This document shows, piece by piece, positions 17,542 to 26,660 of a stretch of 64,000 bases of DNA. The number at the start of each line of letters is the position of its first letter. Position 1 is the first letter of the stretch. Origin of the DNA: Desulfopila inferna (GTDB lineage: Bacteria > Desulfobacterota > Desulfobulbia > Desulfobulbales > Desulfocapsaceae); NCBI RefSeq assembly GCF_016919005.1, contig NZ_JAFFQE010000005.1:62001-126000 (forward strand), given 5' to 3'. Both the position numbers and the translations under genes were made by a program. The notes beneath the pieces are model-generated. The model saw only the letters and a program-made list of their open reading frames with translations, was not told the origin of the DNA and ran no database searches.

Positions 17542-18900
17542 ATGGTATCAAAATTCTCACCATCCCGATTGATCATTTGGGCGGATAAAGTACCCGACAA
17601 AAAATCTCTGCACTATAGAGTTATTCACACTTTCTGCCGTATTTTTCTCATAACTCTCCAGGAATTCAAGAGAAACGAGCTTGCCCTCAGAGCGGCGGCA
17701 CTTACCTTTACCGTCATGCTCTCACTGGTACCCATACTTGCCATGAGCACTGCCGTGGTCAAAGGACTCGGAGGAACCGATCAACTGAAAGAAGTTATCT
17801 ACAGTTATGTGAGAACGCTCGAGAGAGACCAGCCGACATCCCATCTCGATCCTGAACAGGGTATATCGCAGGACATTGAAATGCTGGAATCAAGCCTTAC
17901 CCAACACCTCTACTCCGCCGTTGACCGGATCTTCGACTATGTAGAAAGAACAAATTTTACCACTCTGGGCACGGTTGGAGTTGCGGGAATACTGTTAAGC
18001 GTTGTTTTGGTTCTGGGCAACATCGAGATGGCCATGAATGCCATCTGGCATGTGGAGAGCGGTCGATCGGTGATGCGGAAAATATCCGACTACCTCGCCC
18101 TGATCGTCCTCATGCCTATCTCCATGAACATTGGTCTGGCAGCCAGTGCCGTACTGATGAACGAGTCTCTTCTCATCAAATTCTCAATTTTGATGCCTAT
18201 GGACTGGATCCAGGCCATCATTCTCAACCTGATACCCATATTTTTTCTTGCCCTGACCCTCTATGTTATTTACCTCTTTTTTCCCAATACCAAGGTAAAA
18301 ACCATACCTGCCGTTATCGGAGCCCTGTTTGCCGGATTTTTCTGGTTTGAAGTACAGAATCTTTATATGAGCCTGCAGATCGGTGTTTCCAAATACAACG
18401 CCATTTATGGCTCTTTTGCTACCCTGCCCCTCTTTCTGATGTGGATCTATTTCGGCTGGATTTTTATTCTCTTAGGCGCTCAAATTGCCTTTGCCTATCA
18501 AAACAAGGATGTCCTGCGATTAGTAGATCTCCAAACTCAGCCGAGCCTGAAGCTTGCGGTGGCTTTTGATCTTCTCGACTATGCCTATGACAGCTTTGAT
18601 GAGGGAAAATCCGTCTCCGTAGAACTTTTTTCCAAACGATATCCGATGCATGATCTCACCCTGGTGCAGGATATTCTGGACCAGCTCAAGAAGAACAATC
18701 TTCTGCACACAGCCGCAGACAATTCCTCTATCAGACCTTCCATCCCCAGAGAAAAGCTTGATCAGCGCAGGATCATCAAAGCGATCATCGGTACTACCTA
18801 CAGTGAGACAGAGGGTGGCAGAAAAAGCTGCAGAATATTGGAGAATGCGGCAAATTCGGCCGCAGGAGCTCCCGGAAACGAGGAAGCGAAAAAGATGTAA
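17542..18900 (+). CDS. YihY/BrkB family inner-membrane protein
   Basis: 452 residues. The YihY domain (about 40-320) has roughly six membrane helices with the family blocks ALRAAALTFTVMLSLVPILA, NIEMAMNAIWHVE, and AIYGSFATLPLFLMWIYFGWIFILLGAQIAFAYQ. The cytosolic C-terminal 120 residues contain a winged-helix-like stretch (LTLVQDILDQLKKNNLL). The family was once called ribonuclease BN, a function now assigned elsewhere; its real role is unclear. It ends the HDOD-kinase-YihY operon, a linkage that suggests an envelope-related output. Confidence 0.9.
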   Translation: MVSKFSPSRLIIWADKVPDKKSLHYRVIHTFCRIFLITLQEFKRNELALRAAALTFTVMLSLVPILAMSTAVVKGLGGTDQLKEVIYSYVRTLERDQPTSHLDPEQGISQDIEMLESSLTQHLYSAVDRIFDYVERTNFTTLGTVGVAGILLSVVLVLGNIEMAMNAIWHVESGRSVMRKISDYLALIVLMPISMNIGLAASAVLMNESLLIKFSILMPMDWIQAIILNLIPIFFLALTLYVIYLFFPNTKVKTIPAVIGALFAGFFWFEVQNLYMSLQIGVSKYNAIYGSFATLPLFLMWIYFGWIFILLGAQIAFAYQNKDVLRLVDLQTQPSLKLAVAFDLLDYAYDSFDEGKSVSVELFSKRYPMHDLTLVQDILDQLKKNNLLHTAADNSSIRPSIPREKLDQRRIIKAIIGTTYSETEGGRKSCRILENAANSAAGAPGNEEAKKM

Positions 18901-18972
18901 ATTGCTTAACTTTCTGCCTGTTCAAGCCGAAAATACTGTAGGACAGATCATTTAAGAATATTATTCATCTTT

Positions 18973-19179
18973 GATGGACTCGTAAAAATTTCGACCTTCG
19001 TCGTTGTAGATCTGAAACGGTGATAACACTACCGTATGCGTATGTACTGCTAAATCGCCATTTCAGTTATAACACCAGAGATATTGAGCTTTCTCGAAGT
19101 CGGAATTTATGCCCGTATGGGTGCTTATCGCGGAGTCCATCTCGGCCACTTCGATGGTTTTTTTTACGAGATCATCATC
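18973..19179 (-). repeat. Dispersed repeat, family A, copy 1 (complete)
   Basis: About 207 bp with inverted ends: GATGGACTCGTAAAAA at the left and, on the other strand, GATGATCTCGTAAAAA at the right. On the minus strand it contains GAAGTGGCCGAGATGGACTC and GCGATAAGCACCC plus CCGACTTCGAGAAAGC, blocks that recur at 21036 and 44002. It fills the gap between yihY and the MinD-like gene; in-frame codons of the latter that extend upstream into it (from 19109) are therefore not its real N-terminus. It looks like a non-autonomous mobile element. Confidence 0.65.
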
Positions 19180-19213
19180 TTTGGCTACAGGGACGGGCAG
19201 GGATAAAAAACCT

Positions 19214-20104
19214 ATGGCAATTACTGTTTCAGTTGGTTCCGGAAAAGGCGGCACGGGGAAAAGCATGGTTCTGGCAAATCTGGCCTTGCTGCTCGCCAGG
19301 GAAGGCAGACGCGTATGTGTGGTCGATCTTGATGTCGGCGGGGCAAACGCGCATATATTCTTCGGTCTTTTTGAACCACAATACAGCCTAACCGACTTTC
19401 TCACCCGCAAAGTCGACAACTTAAATGATGTTGCTTATTGCCTCGATGCCTTTTACGATCTCAAGCTCATACCCGGCACGGGAGATACCCTGCAGAGCGC
19501 CAACATGAGTTATCAGGAGAAAATGAGACTGCTTAGAGGAATAAAGGCAATTGATGCCGATATTGTTCTGATAGATGTCGGTGCGGGAACAAATTACCAC
19601 TCCCTTGATTTTTTTATGGCGGCCGATCTGCAGATCTGCATTACCATGCCGGAACCCACGGCAATTATGGATTTTTACAGGTTTATCCAACTGGCCACTC
19701 TGCGCAAAGCCCTCACCAGTTTTCTCTCCCAGAGTGAGGTCAGCAAAACCCTGAAGCAGCACAATTTCCAGACAATCACGGAAGTATTTGAGCTGGCGGA
19801 GGAAATAGAGGAAGGTTCCCGCGGGAAAATCCAGGATGAACTCCAGTCATTCCATCCTCTTCTCATTATCAATAAAGTCGTCCCGGGCTCCAAGCTCAAC
19901 AGTTTGAAATTAAAAAAAATGGCCTCGAAATATCTGGGAATCTATCTTCCTGAACTGGGTGAGATTCCCGCCGATGCACTTGTGGGTGAATCCCTCCAGG
20001 CCTATATGCCGATCTGCGAATATTCTCCGAAAGCCGACGCCTCGCTGGCGCTTCTGGTAATATGGCAGAAATTGACAAAAATTATCGATCTCTGCAAGAA
20101 GTAA
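19214..20104 (+). CDS. FlhG/MinD-like P-loop ATPase
   Basis: 296 residues. Deviant Walker A motif GSGKGGTGKS (residues about 8-17) with the signature Lys, Walker A' DLDVGGAN and Walker B IVLIDVGAG identify the MinD/ParA group; MNF-type tails and the KxxPGSKLNSL segment suggest the FlhG (flagellar number) or a MinD-like orphan subclass. It probably works as an ATP-dependent dimer on the membrane or a polar partner. No flagellar or min genes are near. The ATG at 19214 is chosen because the family begins at MxxTVSVGSGKGG, and the 35 codons before it lie in repeat DNA. Confidence 0.82.
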   Translation: MAITVSVGSGKGGTGKSMVLANLALLLAREGRRVCVVDLDVGGANAHIFFGLFEPQYSLTDFLTRKVDNLNDVAYCLDAFYDLKLIPGTGDTLQSANMSYQEKMRLLRGIKAIDADIVLIDVGAGTNYHSLDFFMAADLQICITMPEPTAIMDFYRFIQLATLRKALTSFLSQSEVSKTLKQHNFQTITEVFELAEEIEEGSRGKIQDELQSFHPLLIINKVVPGSKLNSLKLKKMASKYLGIYLPELGEIPADALVGESLQAYMPICEYSPKADASLALLVIWQKLTKIIDLCKK

Positions 20105-20116
20105 CAGCGGCTGACG

Positions 20117-20905
20117 TCACTGCCCGGTCAAAGCCTCGAGCCGCTTTCGAAAATGGCGCAGCATCGAAGCGGCACCGCCCTGAAAGAAATAGTCACTATG
20201 TGCACTACCATTCCCTTGCACATTGGTCAGGGCAGTTTTGACGATATTGAACTCATAGATCATGCCTCCTGAAAGCTTGACCTGCTCCGGCAGAGCCGCG
20301 GCGGGGTAAACCTGTGCAGAAGTTCCAATCACCATGAGCAGATCGCAATGATGAAGAAGGTCATTGATTTCTTCATAGCAACGCACGTCTTCTCCGAAGA
20401 GCACCACATCGGGTTTTAGAATATGCCCACACCACCGGCAGCGCGGCAGACTGTTGTCCTCCAGCAATGATGCCGCAGGCTTACTGGTATCACCGCAGTT
20501 GAGGCACTGGAGATAACGGTGATTCCCATGAATCTCCAGAACATTTTCGCTACCGCTTTCCTGATGGAGATTATCTATATTCTGGGTTATAACACCGCGA
20601 AGAAAACCTTTTCTTTCCAGATCCGACAGGACCAGATGGGCGTGATTGGGCTTTTTCCCGAGAAGACCCCGGCCCAAAGCCCGGAAAAGTTTCCAGGACT
20701 TCTCTGGATTACGTCGAAAAACGGCGATGCTGCCATACTCTTCAGGCGGATATCTGGACCACAAGCCTCCGGGACTGCGAAAATCATCAATGCCGCTCTC
20801 CACGGAAACTCCCGCGCCGGTCAAGGCTACGGCCTTTTTGGCTTTGATGAAACAGTCAACGGCTTCATCGCAAAAGTTCTTCTCTGAAGATGTAATTATT
20901 TTCAT
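20117..20905 (-). CDS. cobB: Sirtuin NAD-dependent protein deacylase (SIR2 family)
   Basis: 262 residues. Removes acyl groups from lysines using NAD. Motifs in order: GAGVSVESGIDDFRSPGG (NAD binding), ITQNIDNLHQESG, the catalytic His in LEIHGNHRYLQC, a zinc site made of two CxxC pairs (CLNC, CRWC), KPDVVLFGE and the VIGTSAQVYPAA pocket. Length and order are normal. It converges on the MinD-like gene, 12 bp apart. Family assignment is certain; the acyl type is not. Confidence 0.94.
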   Translation of the reverse strand: MKIITSSEKNFCDEAVDCFIKAKKAVALTGAGVSVESGIDDFRSPGGLWSRYPPEEYGSIAVFRRNPEKSWKLFRALGRGLLGKKPNHAHLVLSDLERKGFLRGVITQNIDNLHQESGSENVLEIHGNHRYLQCLNCGDTSKPAASLLEDNSLPRCRWCGHILKPDVVLFGEDVRCYEEINDLLHHCDLLMVIGTSAQVYPAAALPEQVKLSGGMIYEFNIVKTALTNVQGNGSAHSDYFFQGGAASMLRHFRKRLEALTGQ

Positions 20906-21035
20906 ACACGGAATACCGATATTTAGTTACAGGCGTCTTTTACTCACGATATCTTGTTCAATCCTCAGCGAATCGGGCTAAAACAGAAAAGAGCTCAGCC
21001 TTAATTCGCGCATGATTGTTATGAAGCAATCAAAT

Positions 21036-21129
21036 GATGATCTCGTAAAAAGTCATCGAAGTTGCCGAGATGGACTCTCTCTCAATCTCCAGCCACATCG
21101 TTGTATCGTGCTGTTTACGAGTTTTTCAA
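21036..21129 (+). repeat. Dispersed repeat, family A, copy 2 (short)
   Basis: Starts GATGATCTCGTAAAAAGTC and continues CATCGAAGTTGCCGAGATGG, closely matching copy 1 read on the minus strand from 19179. It ends near TTTACGAGTTTTTCAATC, an inverted version of the start. The middle is shorter than in copy 1. The right end abuts the stop codon of the small membrane protein gene at 21130. Confidence 0.6.
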
Positions 21130-21348
21130 TCAATGACGATTGCGCAGGATGCGCATGCTCAGGACTCCAATTCCCGACAGTGCCAGGCCGACACAGAACA
21201 GCAGATAACCAAGCGGTGCCCCCTCACCCAATCCCCACAGGTTTTTAGTCTTCATAAAAAAGATAAGCCCGATACCGCTGAAAACAGCCAGTCCTCCAAT
21301 AATATAAACGACGATGGAGACGGCCGATAAAATAATCACCTTGTCCAT
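21130..21348 (-). CDS. Small two-helix membrane protein
   Basis: 72 residues, not recognised as a named family. Two hydrophobic helices (about 6-32 and 44-65) joined by a short polar loop KTKNLWGLGEGA, with a basic end (RILRNRH). A GGGTGGG ribosome-binding stretch precedes the ATG. It lies 61 bp downstream of the nine-haem cytochrome gene on the same strand and may be its accessory subunit. The stop codon sits at the edge of repeat copy A2. Confidence 0.65.
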   Translation of the reverse strand: MDKVIILSAVSIVVYIIGGLAVFSGIGLIFFMKTKNLWGLGEGAPLGYLLFCVGLALSGIGVLSMRILRNRH

Positions 21349-21409
21349 TTCCCACCCTGAAATCTCAGGACTGACAGAACGAGCCGACAGTCCTGATAAT
21401 CATTGGCCA

Positions 21410-23263
21410 CTAGAGATGTTGTCCACCTGCAACGAAGGCATAAAACATCAGCAAAAGCAGGATAATACCGACGAAAAGGGCCAGAAAACCAAAGCCTTTG
21501 ATAAAGAAATCGTAGGCTATTCCGCTTGGCTTTTCTTTGATGTATCGATCCAAGATGCCCATTTCTTCGTAGCGTTTCCACTGATCCGTCCGTTCTTCGA
21601 TAAACTCCTCCTTACTTATCTCACCGTTGAAGATGACAAAATCCATGGGAAACTTCTCAGGCCGCATATGAGTATTGAAAAAATGAATGGTAAAGATAAA
21701 GCCGGTTGCCAACAGGGCTTCATCCGAATGAACAATGGTTGCCACATTAAGCGCCCAGCCGGGCAGAACGGTTGCGAAGTACTCTGGAAACCAGAGCATC
21801 AGTCCTGAACCTCCAATAACGAACATACCCCAGAAGACGGCGAAGAAGTCAAATTTTTCCCAATATGTCCAACGCTCAAAGCTGGGTTTGGGACCGAGAA
21901 AGAAAAACCAGCGAAACATAGCGGAAATGTCGCGAACATCACGCATATTCGGGAACAGGGATTCCGGTCCGAAAAGCCGCTCCAGGAATTCAGCCGGTGA
22001 ACGCAGCCCGCTAAAAAGAAATTTAGTGCTCATCACCAGAGCGCTGAAGAAGTAAAGGAAGGTGATAATTACCCCGACCCGGTGGAGAAGTGCCGCATTG
22101 GCAGCCCCACCAAAAAATCCCATCAGCAGCGGCGCCCACTCCTGTCCCGCGAACTTGAGGGGGATTCCGGTCAACGCCAGCAGCAGAAAACTGATGATCA
22201 CCAGCAAATGCAGAAATATATGAATGCTCCTAAAGCGGCGATACATTTTGTGTGCTCCTGCTATCACAGGTGCCCGTCCGGTCGCCAGCAACCGTTTTTT
22301 CTCCCGATTCTCGACAAAACCACGAAACATCCAGAGCAGAGTATGAATCCAGAACACCGCAAAGGTGGCAACCAGCAGGGTGGTCATGCCGACATAGGTA
22401 TAGTAGAGGATAGGATATTGCTCCCTGTTGGTCATATCGCCATGGGCATGAAATTTGACAAACTGCGCCGACGAGTTGGGATGGCACTGGCCGCAGGTAG
22501 TTATCAGATTATCAGGATGTAAACTCGACTCAGGATTTTCCTCGGCCAGAATTGCATGGGAAGTGTGGCAATCCGAACAACCGGCTACCTGCTCCGGATA
22601 ACCAAGCATATAGTTCTTTCCATGATAGCTGTTCAAATATGTAGCAACGGCAACGGTGGGAACACCATTACGCTCCATCATGTCTTCATCGGCATGGCAT
22701 TTCAGGCAGACATCGGTATGGAAATCCCGGGACTCAGGGTGTTCCAGCTCGTCGAATCCCTTAACCAGGTGGAGATTGTGGCAATCCATACAGGAGGCGG
22801 AATCGCTATTATCCGCCTGAACCGCCGTGCCGTGAACGGATTCTTCGTAAACTTCGAGAATTTCATCATGGCACTCGCCACATTTAGCCGCGGCAATGCT
22901 CTTGTCTCCCTGCCATGGGGTCACGGTATGAATATCGCTGTGACAGGTTGAACAATCAATTCCGTTGAGTTGGTGCACACTCGCGTAGTGTTGCGCTGTT
23001 ACTTCCTTATGGCAGCGGACACACTCGACTGGCTCCGGCATAAGTTCGCCTTCCATATGGGCTTCTTCATCAATCAAATCGGCATGGCAGGAGACACAGC
23101 CATTAGGTCCATGAACAGAAGCTGTGAATTCTTCGGCGGAAACCACATCTTCGTGACACATCAGGCAGGTTTCGACCGAGGCTGGAACAGCGGCGACCCC
23201 AAAGGAAGGCAAACTCCAGAGCAAAAGTGCAAGAAGTGCATAACGGAACGGAACCTTAGGCAT
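21410..23263 (-). CDS. CbcL-like cytochrome: nine c-haem motifs plus b-type membrane domain
   Basis: 617 residues. After a signal peptide (about 1-25) the periplasmic part (to about 270) has nine CxxCH motifs: CLMCH, CVSCH, CVRCH, CSTCH, CGECH, CMDCH, CLKCH, CSDCH and CGQCH. The C-terminal half has about five or six membrane helices with histidines placed as in b-type cytochromes (FRSIHIFLHLLVII, LLHRVGVIITF, HSDEALLATGFIFTIHFFNTH). This layout, nine c-haems plus a HydC/FdnI-type diheme b domain, is that of Geobacter CbcL, an inner-membrane quinol oxidase in extracellular electron transfer. Here it would take electrons from menaquinol to periplasmic carriers. The AAGGAG site precedes the ATG. 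Substrate is inferred, not shown. Confidence 0.85.
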   Translation of the reverse strand: MPKVPFRYALLALLLWSLPSFGVAAVPASVETCLMCHEDVVSAEEFTASVHGPNGCVSCHADLIDEEAHMEGELMPEPVECVRCHKEVTAQHYASVHQLNGIDCSTCHSDIHTVTPWQGDKSIAAAKCGECHDEILEVYEESVHGTAVQADNSDSASCMDCHNLHLVKGFDELEHPESRDFHTDVCLKCHADEDMMERNGVPTVAVATYLNSYHGKNYMLGYPEQVAGCSDCHTSHAILAEENPESSLHPDNLITTCGQCHPNSSAQFVKFHAHGDMTNREQYPILYYTYVGMTTLLVATFAVFWIHTLLWMFRGFVENREKKRLLATGRAPVIAGAHKMYRRFRSIHIFLHLLVIISFLLLALTGIPLKFAGQEWAPLLMGFFGGAANAALLHRVGVIITFLYFFSALVMSTKFLFSGLRSPAEFLERLFGPESLFPNMRDVRDISAMFRWFFFLGPKPSFERWTYWEKFDFFAVFWGMFVIGGSGLMLWFPEYFATVLPGWALNVATIVHSDEALLATGFIFTIHFFNTHMRPEKFPMDFVIFNGEISKEEFIEERTDQWKRYEEMGILDRYIKEKPSGIAYDFFIKGFGFLALFVGIILLLLMFYAFVAGGQHL

Positions 23264-23979
23264 AGGGAATCTCCTTGGAAAGGTTTTTTAAATCACTCAC
23301 TCCAAACGGGAAAACCACAATAAAGCACTCTTTGAGCAGCATTGTAGCTGCAAAAAGTCAGCCGAAATAAAGAAAAGACTTTTCTACGCCGCCTGCCACA
23401 CCTTAACAGCCATCCCCCTTGCTCTGAGTTCTGAAGGGACATCAAACGATCGAGTTCATGGAGATTGACTCAGAGCTGAAGAACAACAAAAATCATTGTT
23501 ACCTCAACCTATTAACTTATACAGAGAGTGATAGTCAATCGAAAAAAAAATTGCATAGGCAACAGATAACTCGGCTTTTCCATCCTCCCCACAAAAGTGG
23601 TATAATTCGACAGGCGTTGAGAAATGCTACCACTAAGATCAGTTACTTTACGGAAATGCTTTGTTATTTCAGGAAGGCACCCGGACTGCTCAAAACTGGA
23701 AATATCTCGAACACGCGTTATGTTGATGATCTCCTAAAAAGTCATCCAGACTGTCGAGTCCATCTATGTAGTTTTTCTACTGAGACGAGATTACATAGAT
23801 TTTGCATAATATGTGCACGATGGTATACTTTTAGTTTAGATAATATTTTTATTTTGAAATGAATTGTGCCACATGGTAGTATCTGGTCTGTTTTTACTCA
23901 ACAAAACGGGTGTAATTGATTACATCGTATTCCGGTTGGTCAACGCATAAATTGATAATTAATACAGTGAGGACAAAAT
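23264..23979. other. Intergenic region between divergent cytochrome genes
   Basis: 716 bp, AT-rich, shared 5' region of the CbcL-like and ImcH-like genes. It carries repeat copy A3 (23725-23800) and a 9-bp inverted repeat ATCTATGTA/TACATAGAT near 23762-23800. No gene is supported. Such a long divergent promoter region could hold sites for common control, but none can be named. Confidence 0.4.
23725..23800 (+). repeat. Dispersed repeat, family A, copy 3 (diverged)
   Basis: GATGATCTCCTAAAAAGTCATC at the left matches copies 1 and 2 with one or two changes, followed by GAGTCCATC and a 9-bp hairpin (ATCTATGTA ... TACATAGAT). The rest differs, so this is a decayed or rearranged copy. Confidence 0.45.
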
Positions 23980-25425
23980 ATGGCGGAGAAAATACCTGAA
24001 TCACCTGATCAGTCGGAAAAGCAAAAATACCGGGACGAGCTCCCCCTGCTCGACAAATTTGGTCTTTCCGTGCAAACACCGCTTGGCCTTATCGGAATTG
24101 CCCTGACCACCATCTGTTTTTTGCTGACCCTGCTCGGCATGGTTCTGCATGCGACAGGGTTGATGGAAAACGCCTATGCAGCGATAGTAACTTTTCTGGT
24201 ATTTCCCGCAGGTGCGGTCCTGGGTCTTTTGCTCATCCCCGTTTCCGCTTATTTCCGCCGCAAGAAATGGTTTGGCGACAGCATTAACAAACCAAATCTC
24301 ATCATTGACTTCGGCAAGAAAAAACATCGGCAGATGGTCATTCTTGTAATCGTACTCTCTTTGGTAAATATAGGAATTTTTTCCCTGGTAATATATCAGG
24401 CCTATCATTTCACCGAGTCGGACTATTTCTGCGGAGTTGTCTGTCACTCTGTCATGGAGCCCGAATATACAGCATATCAGCGTTCCCCTCATGCTAAAGT
24501 AGGCTGCGTCTCCTGCCATATAGGCTCCGGTGCCGAATGGTACGTCAAGGCAAAATTATCAGGACTTCGCCAGGTTAATGCTACTATTACAGGAGATTAC
24601 AACACTCCTATTCCGGCACCCGTTGAACATCTTCGACCGGCTCGTGATACCTGTGAAGAATGCCACTGGCCTGAGAAGTTTCACGGCAAGATGGTAAAGG
24701 AATTCGTAAGCTTTTCCAATGATGATCAGCAGGATCCCTTGATCGATGAAGTCGCGCTGCATATAGGCGGGAGGAATCCCATCACTGAAAGATTCGAGGG
24801 AATCCACTGGCATGTTTCCGACAACGTCAAAGTTGAATATGAATCTCTCAATGAGAAACGGACAGAGATAGGCAGGGTGAAAGTCACGAGACCATCGGGG
24901 ATCACGGAAGAATTCTCCAGGGGTGACACGGAACCCTCGGAAAATCAGGATGTGGAGTGGCGTACCATGGACTGTATCGACTGCCATAATCGACCGGCGC
25001 ATATCTACGATAATCTTGAGGAGACGGTGGACTTTGGATTGCAGAGTGAACAAATTGAACCGTCGATAGAGGGTATTCGCGAAGACAGCATCACTGTACT
25101 GCAGGCAGACTACGTTTCAAGGGCTGAGGCCAGGGAGCAGATTATAGAAAACCTGCTCTTACTACAGGCTGAGCGTAACGGTTCCGATTTTGTCACTGAT
25201 AATCGCCAGGCTCTTCTTGATTCCGGAGCATATCTTCTCAAGTCCTATCTTGGCAATATCTGGCCAAGAATGGATATAACATGGGGCACCTACAAATCAC
25301 ACCTTGGCCATCAGTTTGAAGATGAAGGATATGGATGTTTTCGCTGTCACAATGAGGAGCATGAAACGGAGTTTGGGAAAACTATATCCCAAAGCTGCGA
25401 TCTCTGTCATGACTATCCGGAGTAA
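23980..25425 (+). CDS. NapC/NirT-type multihaem membrane cytochrome (ImcH-like)
   Basis: 481 residues. Three hydrophobic segments in the first 145 residues (about 32-58, 64-90, 110-140) anchor it in the inner membrane. The periplasmic part has six haem motifs: CGVVCH (a CX3CH form), CVSCH, CEECH, CIDCH, CFRCH and CDLCH. The block VCHSVMEPEYTAYQRSPHA is characteristic of NapC/NirT-type proteins of metal- and sulfur-respiring bacteria, including Geobacter ImcH. It would oxidise menaquinol and reduce a periplasmic cytochrome. Divergent from the CbcL-like gene. Other members of the family feed nitrite or polysulfide reductases, so the acceptor is open. Confidence 0.85.
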   Translation: MAEKIPESPDQSEKQKYRDELPLLDKFGLSVQTPLGLIGIALTTICFLLTLLGMVLHATGLMENAYAAIVTFLVFPAGAVLGLLLIPVSAYFRRKKWFGDSINKPNLIIDFGKKKHRQMVILVIVLSLVNIGIFSLVIYQAYHFTESDYFCGVVCHSVMEPEYTAYQRSPHAKVGCVSCHIGSGAEWYVKAKLSGLRQVNATITGDYNTPIPAPVEHLRPARDTCEECHWPEKFHGKMVKEFVSFSNDDQQDPLIDEVALHIGGRNPITERFEGIHWHVSDNVKVEYESLNEKRTEIGRVKVTRPSGITEEFSRGDTEPSENQDVEWRTMDCIDCHNRPAHIYDNLEETVDFGLQSEQIEPSIEGIREDSITVLQADYVSRAEAREQIIENLLLLQAERNGSDFVTDNRQALLDSGAYLLKSYLGNIWPRMDITWGTYKSHLGHQFEDEGYGCFRCHNEEHETEFGKTISQSCDLCHDYPE

Positions 25426-25456
25426 ACAGCTGTAATGGACACGTAAAGAAACAAGG

Positions 25457-25492
25457 CTGCCGCGGGAGAGAAGAACACCACGGCAGTCTCTT
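25457..25492. terminator. Bidirectional terminator between convergent genes
   Basis: CTGCCGCGG (25457-25465) and CCACGGCAG (25478-25486) form a stem with one bulged position, followed by TCTCTTTATT. It lies between the ends of the ImcH-like gene and the dnaJ-family gene. The T tract is weak on either strand. Confidence 0.55.
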
Positions 25493-25501
25493 TATTCCTG
25501 T

Positions 25502-26491
25502 CTACTCTGCCTGTGTTTTTTCGGCGGCCCATTGCCCCAGAGATTCCCTGGGGTTAAAGCGGGAATGCTTATGCAGTTCCTGAAAAAGTTTGCGCTCTTC
25601 CTCGGTAGGCTCACTGGGAACGTGGACCTCTATGACCACTAACAGATCTCCGGCTCCGCCATGTTTATGAGGCAAACCTTTACCCCTGACTCTTAATTTC
25701 CTGCCGGTGCGGCATCCCTTGGGAATGGAGAGATGTATCTTGCCTTTGATGGTTTCAACTGTAATTTTTGCTCCCAAGACAGCTTCCCAGGGTGAGACCG
25801 GCACTGTCGTTAGAAGATCGTACTCCCGCAGCGTGAACCGGGGATCCGGCCGCACCTTAATCTGCAAAAGCAGATCACCCGCTGGACCACCTCCCACGCC
25901 CTTTTCTCCTTTACCGGCAAGCCGGATAACCGATCCGTCTTTCAGCCCCCTTGGCATTTTTAACTGAACCGTATGTTCTACCGGCCGCAGTGTTCTGCCC
26001 GAACGCTCCATGGAACTCCAGCTTATGTTTTTTGCCGCACCATGGATGAGTTCATCCAGGCTCACCTCCAGCTCAGCCTCGACCGTCCTTCCCGTTGAGC
26101 GGTAAGCCCTGCTTTGCTGGCTTCCGCCAAATATGTTGGAGAAAATATCTTCGTATTCTTCTCGACCAAAAGGATCCCCCCTCTGGGCATCTCTGAAGCC
26201 GCCGCCATATTCCCTCCACTGATTCTGTGATGCCCAATCTTCGGATGGTTCGGCTTGGCGTCCGGCCTCCTGCCATCTGGCTCCGTAACGATCATAGAGT
26301 TTCCGCTTTTCCGGGTCGGATAGAACGCTTTGAGCCTCATTGATTTTCTTAAAGAGATCCTCCCCACCTTTTTCCTTATTCACATCCGGATGGTATTTTC
26401 TCGCAAGCTTACGATAAGCCTTTTGTATTTCCTCCTTGGTGGCCGAGCGGGAAACACCTAATAATTTATAATAATCTTGCGAATTCGACAT
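25502..26491 (-). CDS. cbpA: DnaJ-family co-chaperone, CbpA type
   Basis: 329 residues. The N-terminal J domain (about 5-70) has the HPD motif (YHPDVNKEK) that stimulates DnaK ATPase. It lacks the four CxxCxGxG zinc repeats of DnaJ and goes through a Gly/Phe-rich linker straight into the C-terminal beta domains (VQLKMPRGLKDGSVIRLAGKGEKG, IHLSIPKGCRTGRKLRVRGKGLPHK), as in CbpA. CbpA in E. coli also binds curved DNA; whether that applies here is unknown. No cbpM-like gene is adjacent. Single gene. Confidence 0.88.
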   Translation of the reverse strand: MSNSQDYYKLLGVSRSATKEEIQKAYRKLARKYHPDVNKEKGGEDLFKKINEAQSVLSDPEKRKLYDRYGARWQEAGRQAEPSEDWASQNQWREYGGGFRDAQRGDPFGREEYEDIFSNIFGGSQQSRAYRSTGRTVEAELEVSLDELIHGAAKNISWSSMERSGRTLRPVEHTVQLKMPRGLKDGSVIRLAGKGEKGVGGGPAGDLLLQIKVRPDPRFTLREYDLLTTVPVSPWEAVLGAKITVETIKGKIHLSIPKGCRTGRKLRVRGKGLPHKHGGAGDLLVVIEVHVPSEPTEEERKLFQELHKHSRFNPRESLGQWAAEKTQAE

Positions 26492-26660
26492 AAGCAGATG
26501 AACCCGGTTGTTTTTCTACTTTTTCATCACCACCCGTTGCCTAAAAAAAATAAGACAGCGCCATCGTTCTGTCAAAACATTACCATCTAAAAATAATTCA
26601 TGTTTTTAGTTATTTAAGCTATCACTGGCACTCTCCGGCAAAAACTGCCAAAGTCGTGCT

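Noticed and set aside
19109-19213. N-terminal extension of the FlhG/MinD-like protein
   Set aside because: These codons are repeat-element sequence; the family start is at the ATG at 19214.
25664-25690. GGCAAACC string similar to a c-di-GMP-I riboswitch core
   Set aside because: It lies within the coding region of the CbpA-type gene and the other conserved blocks are missing.
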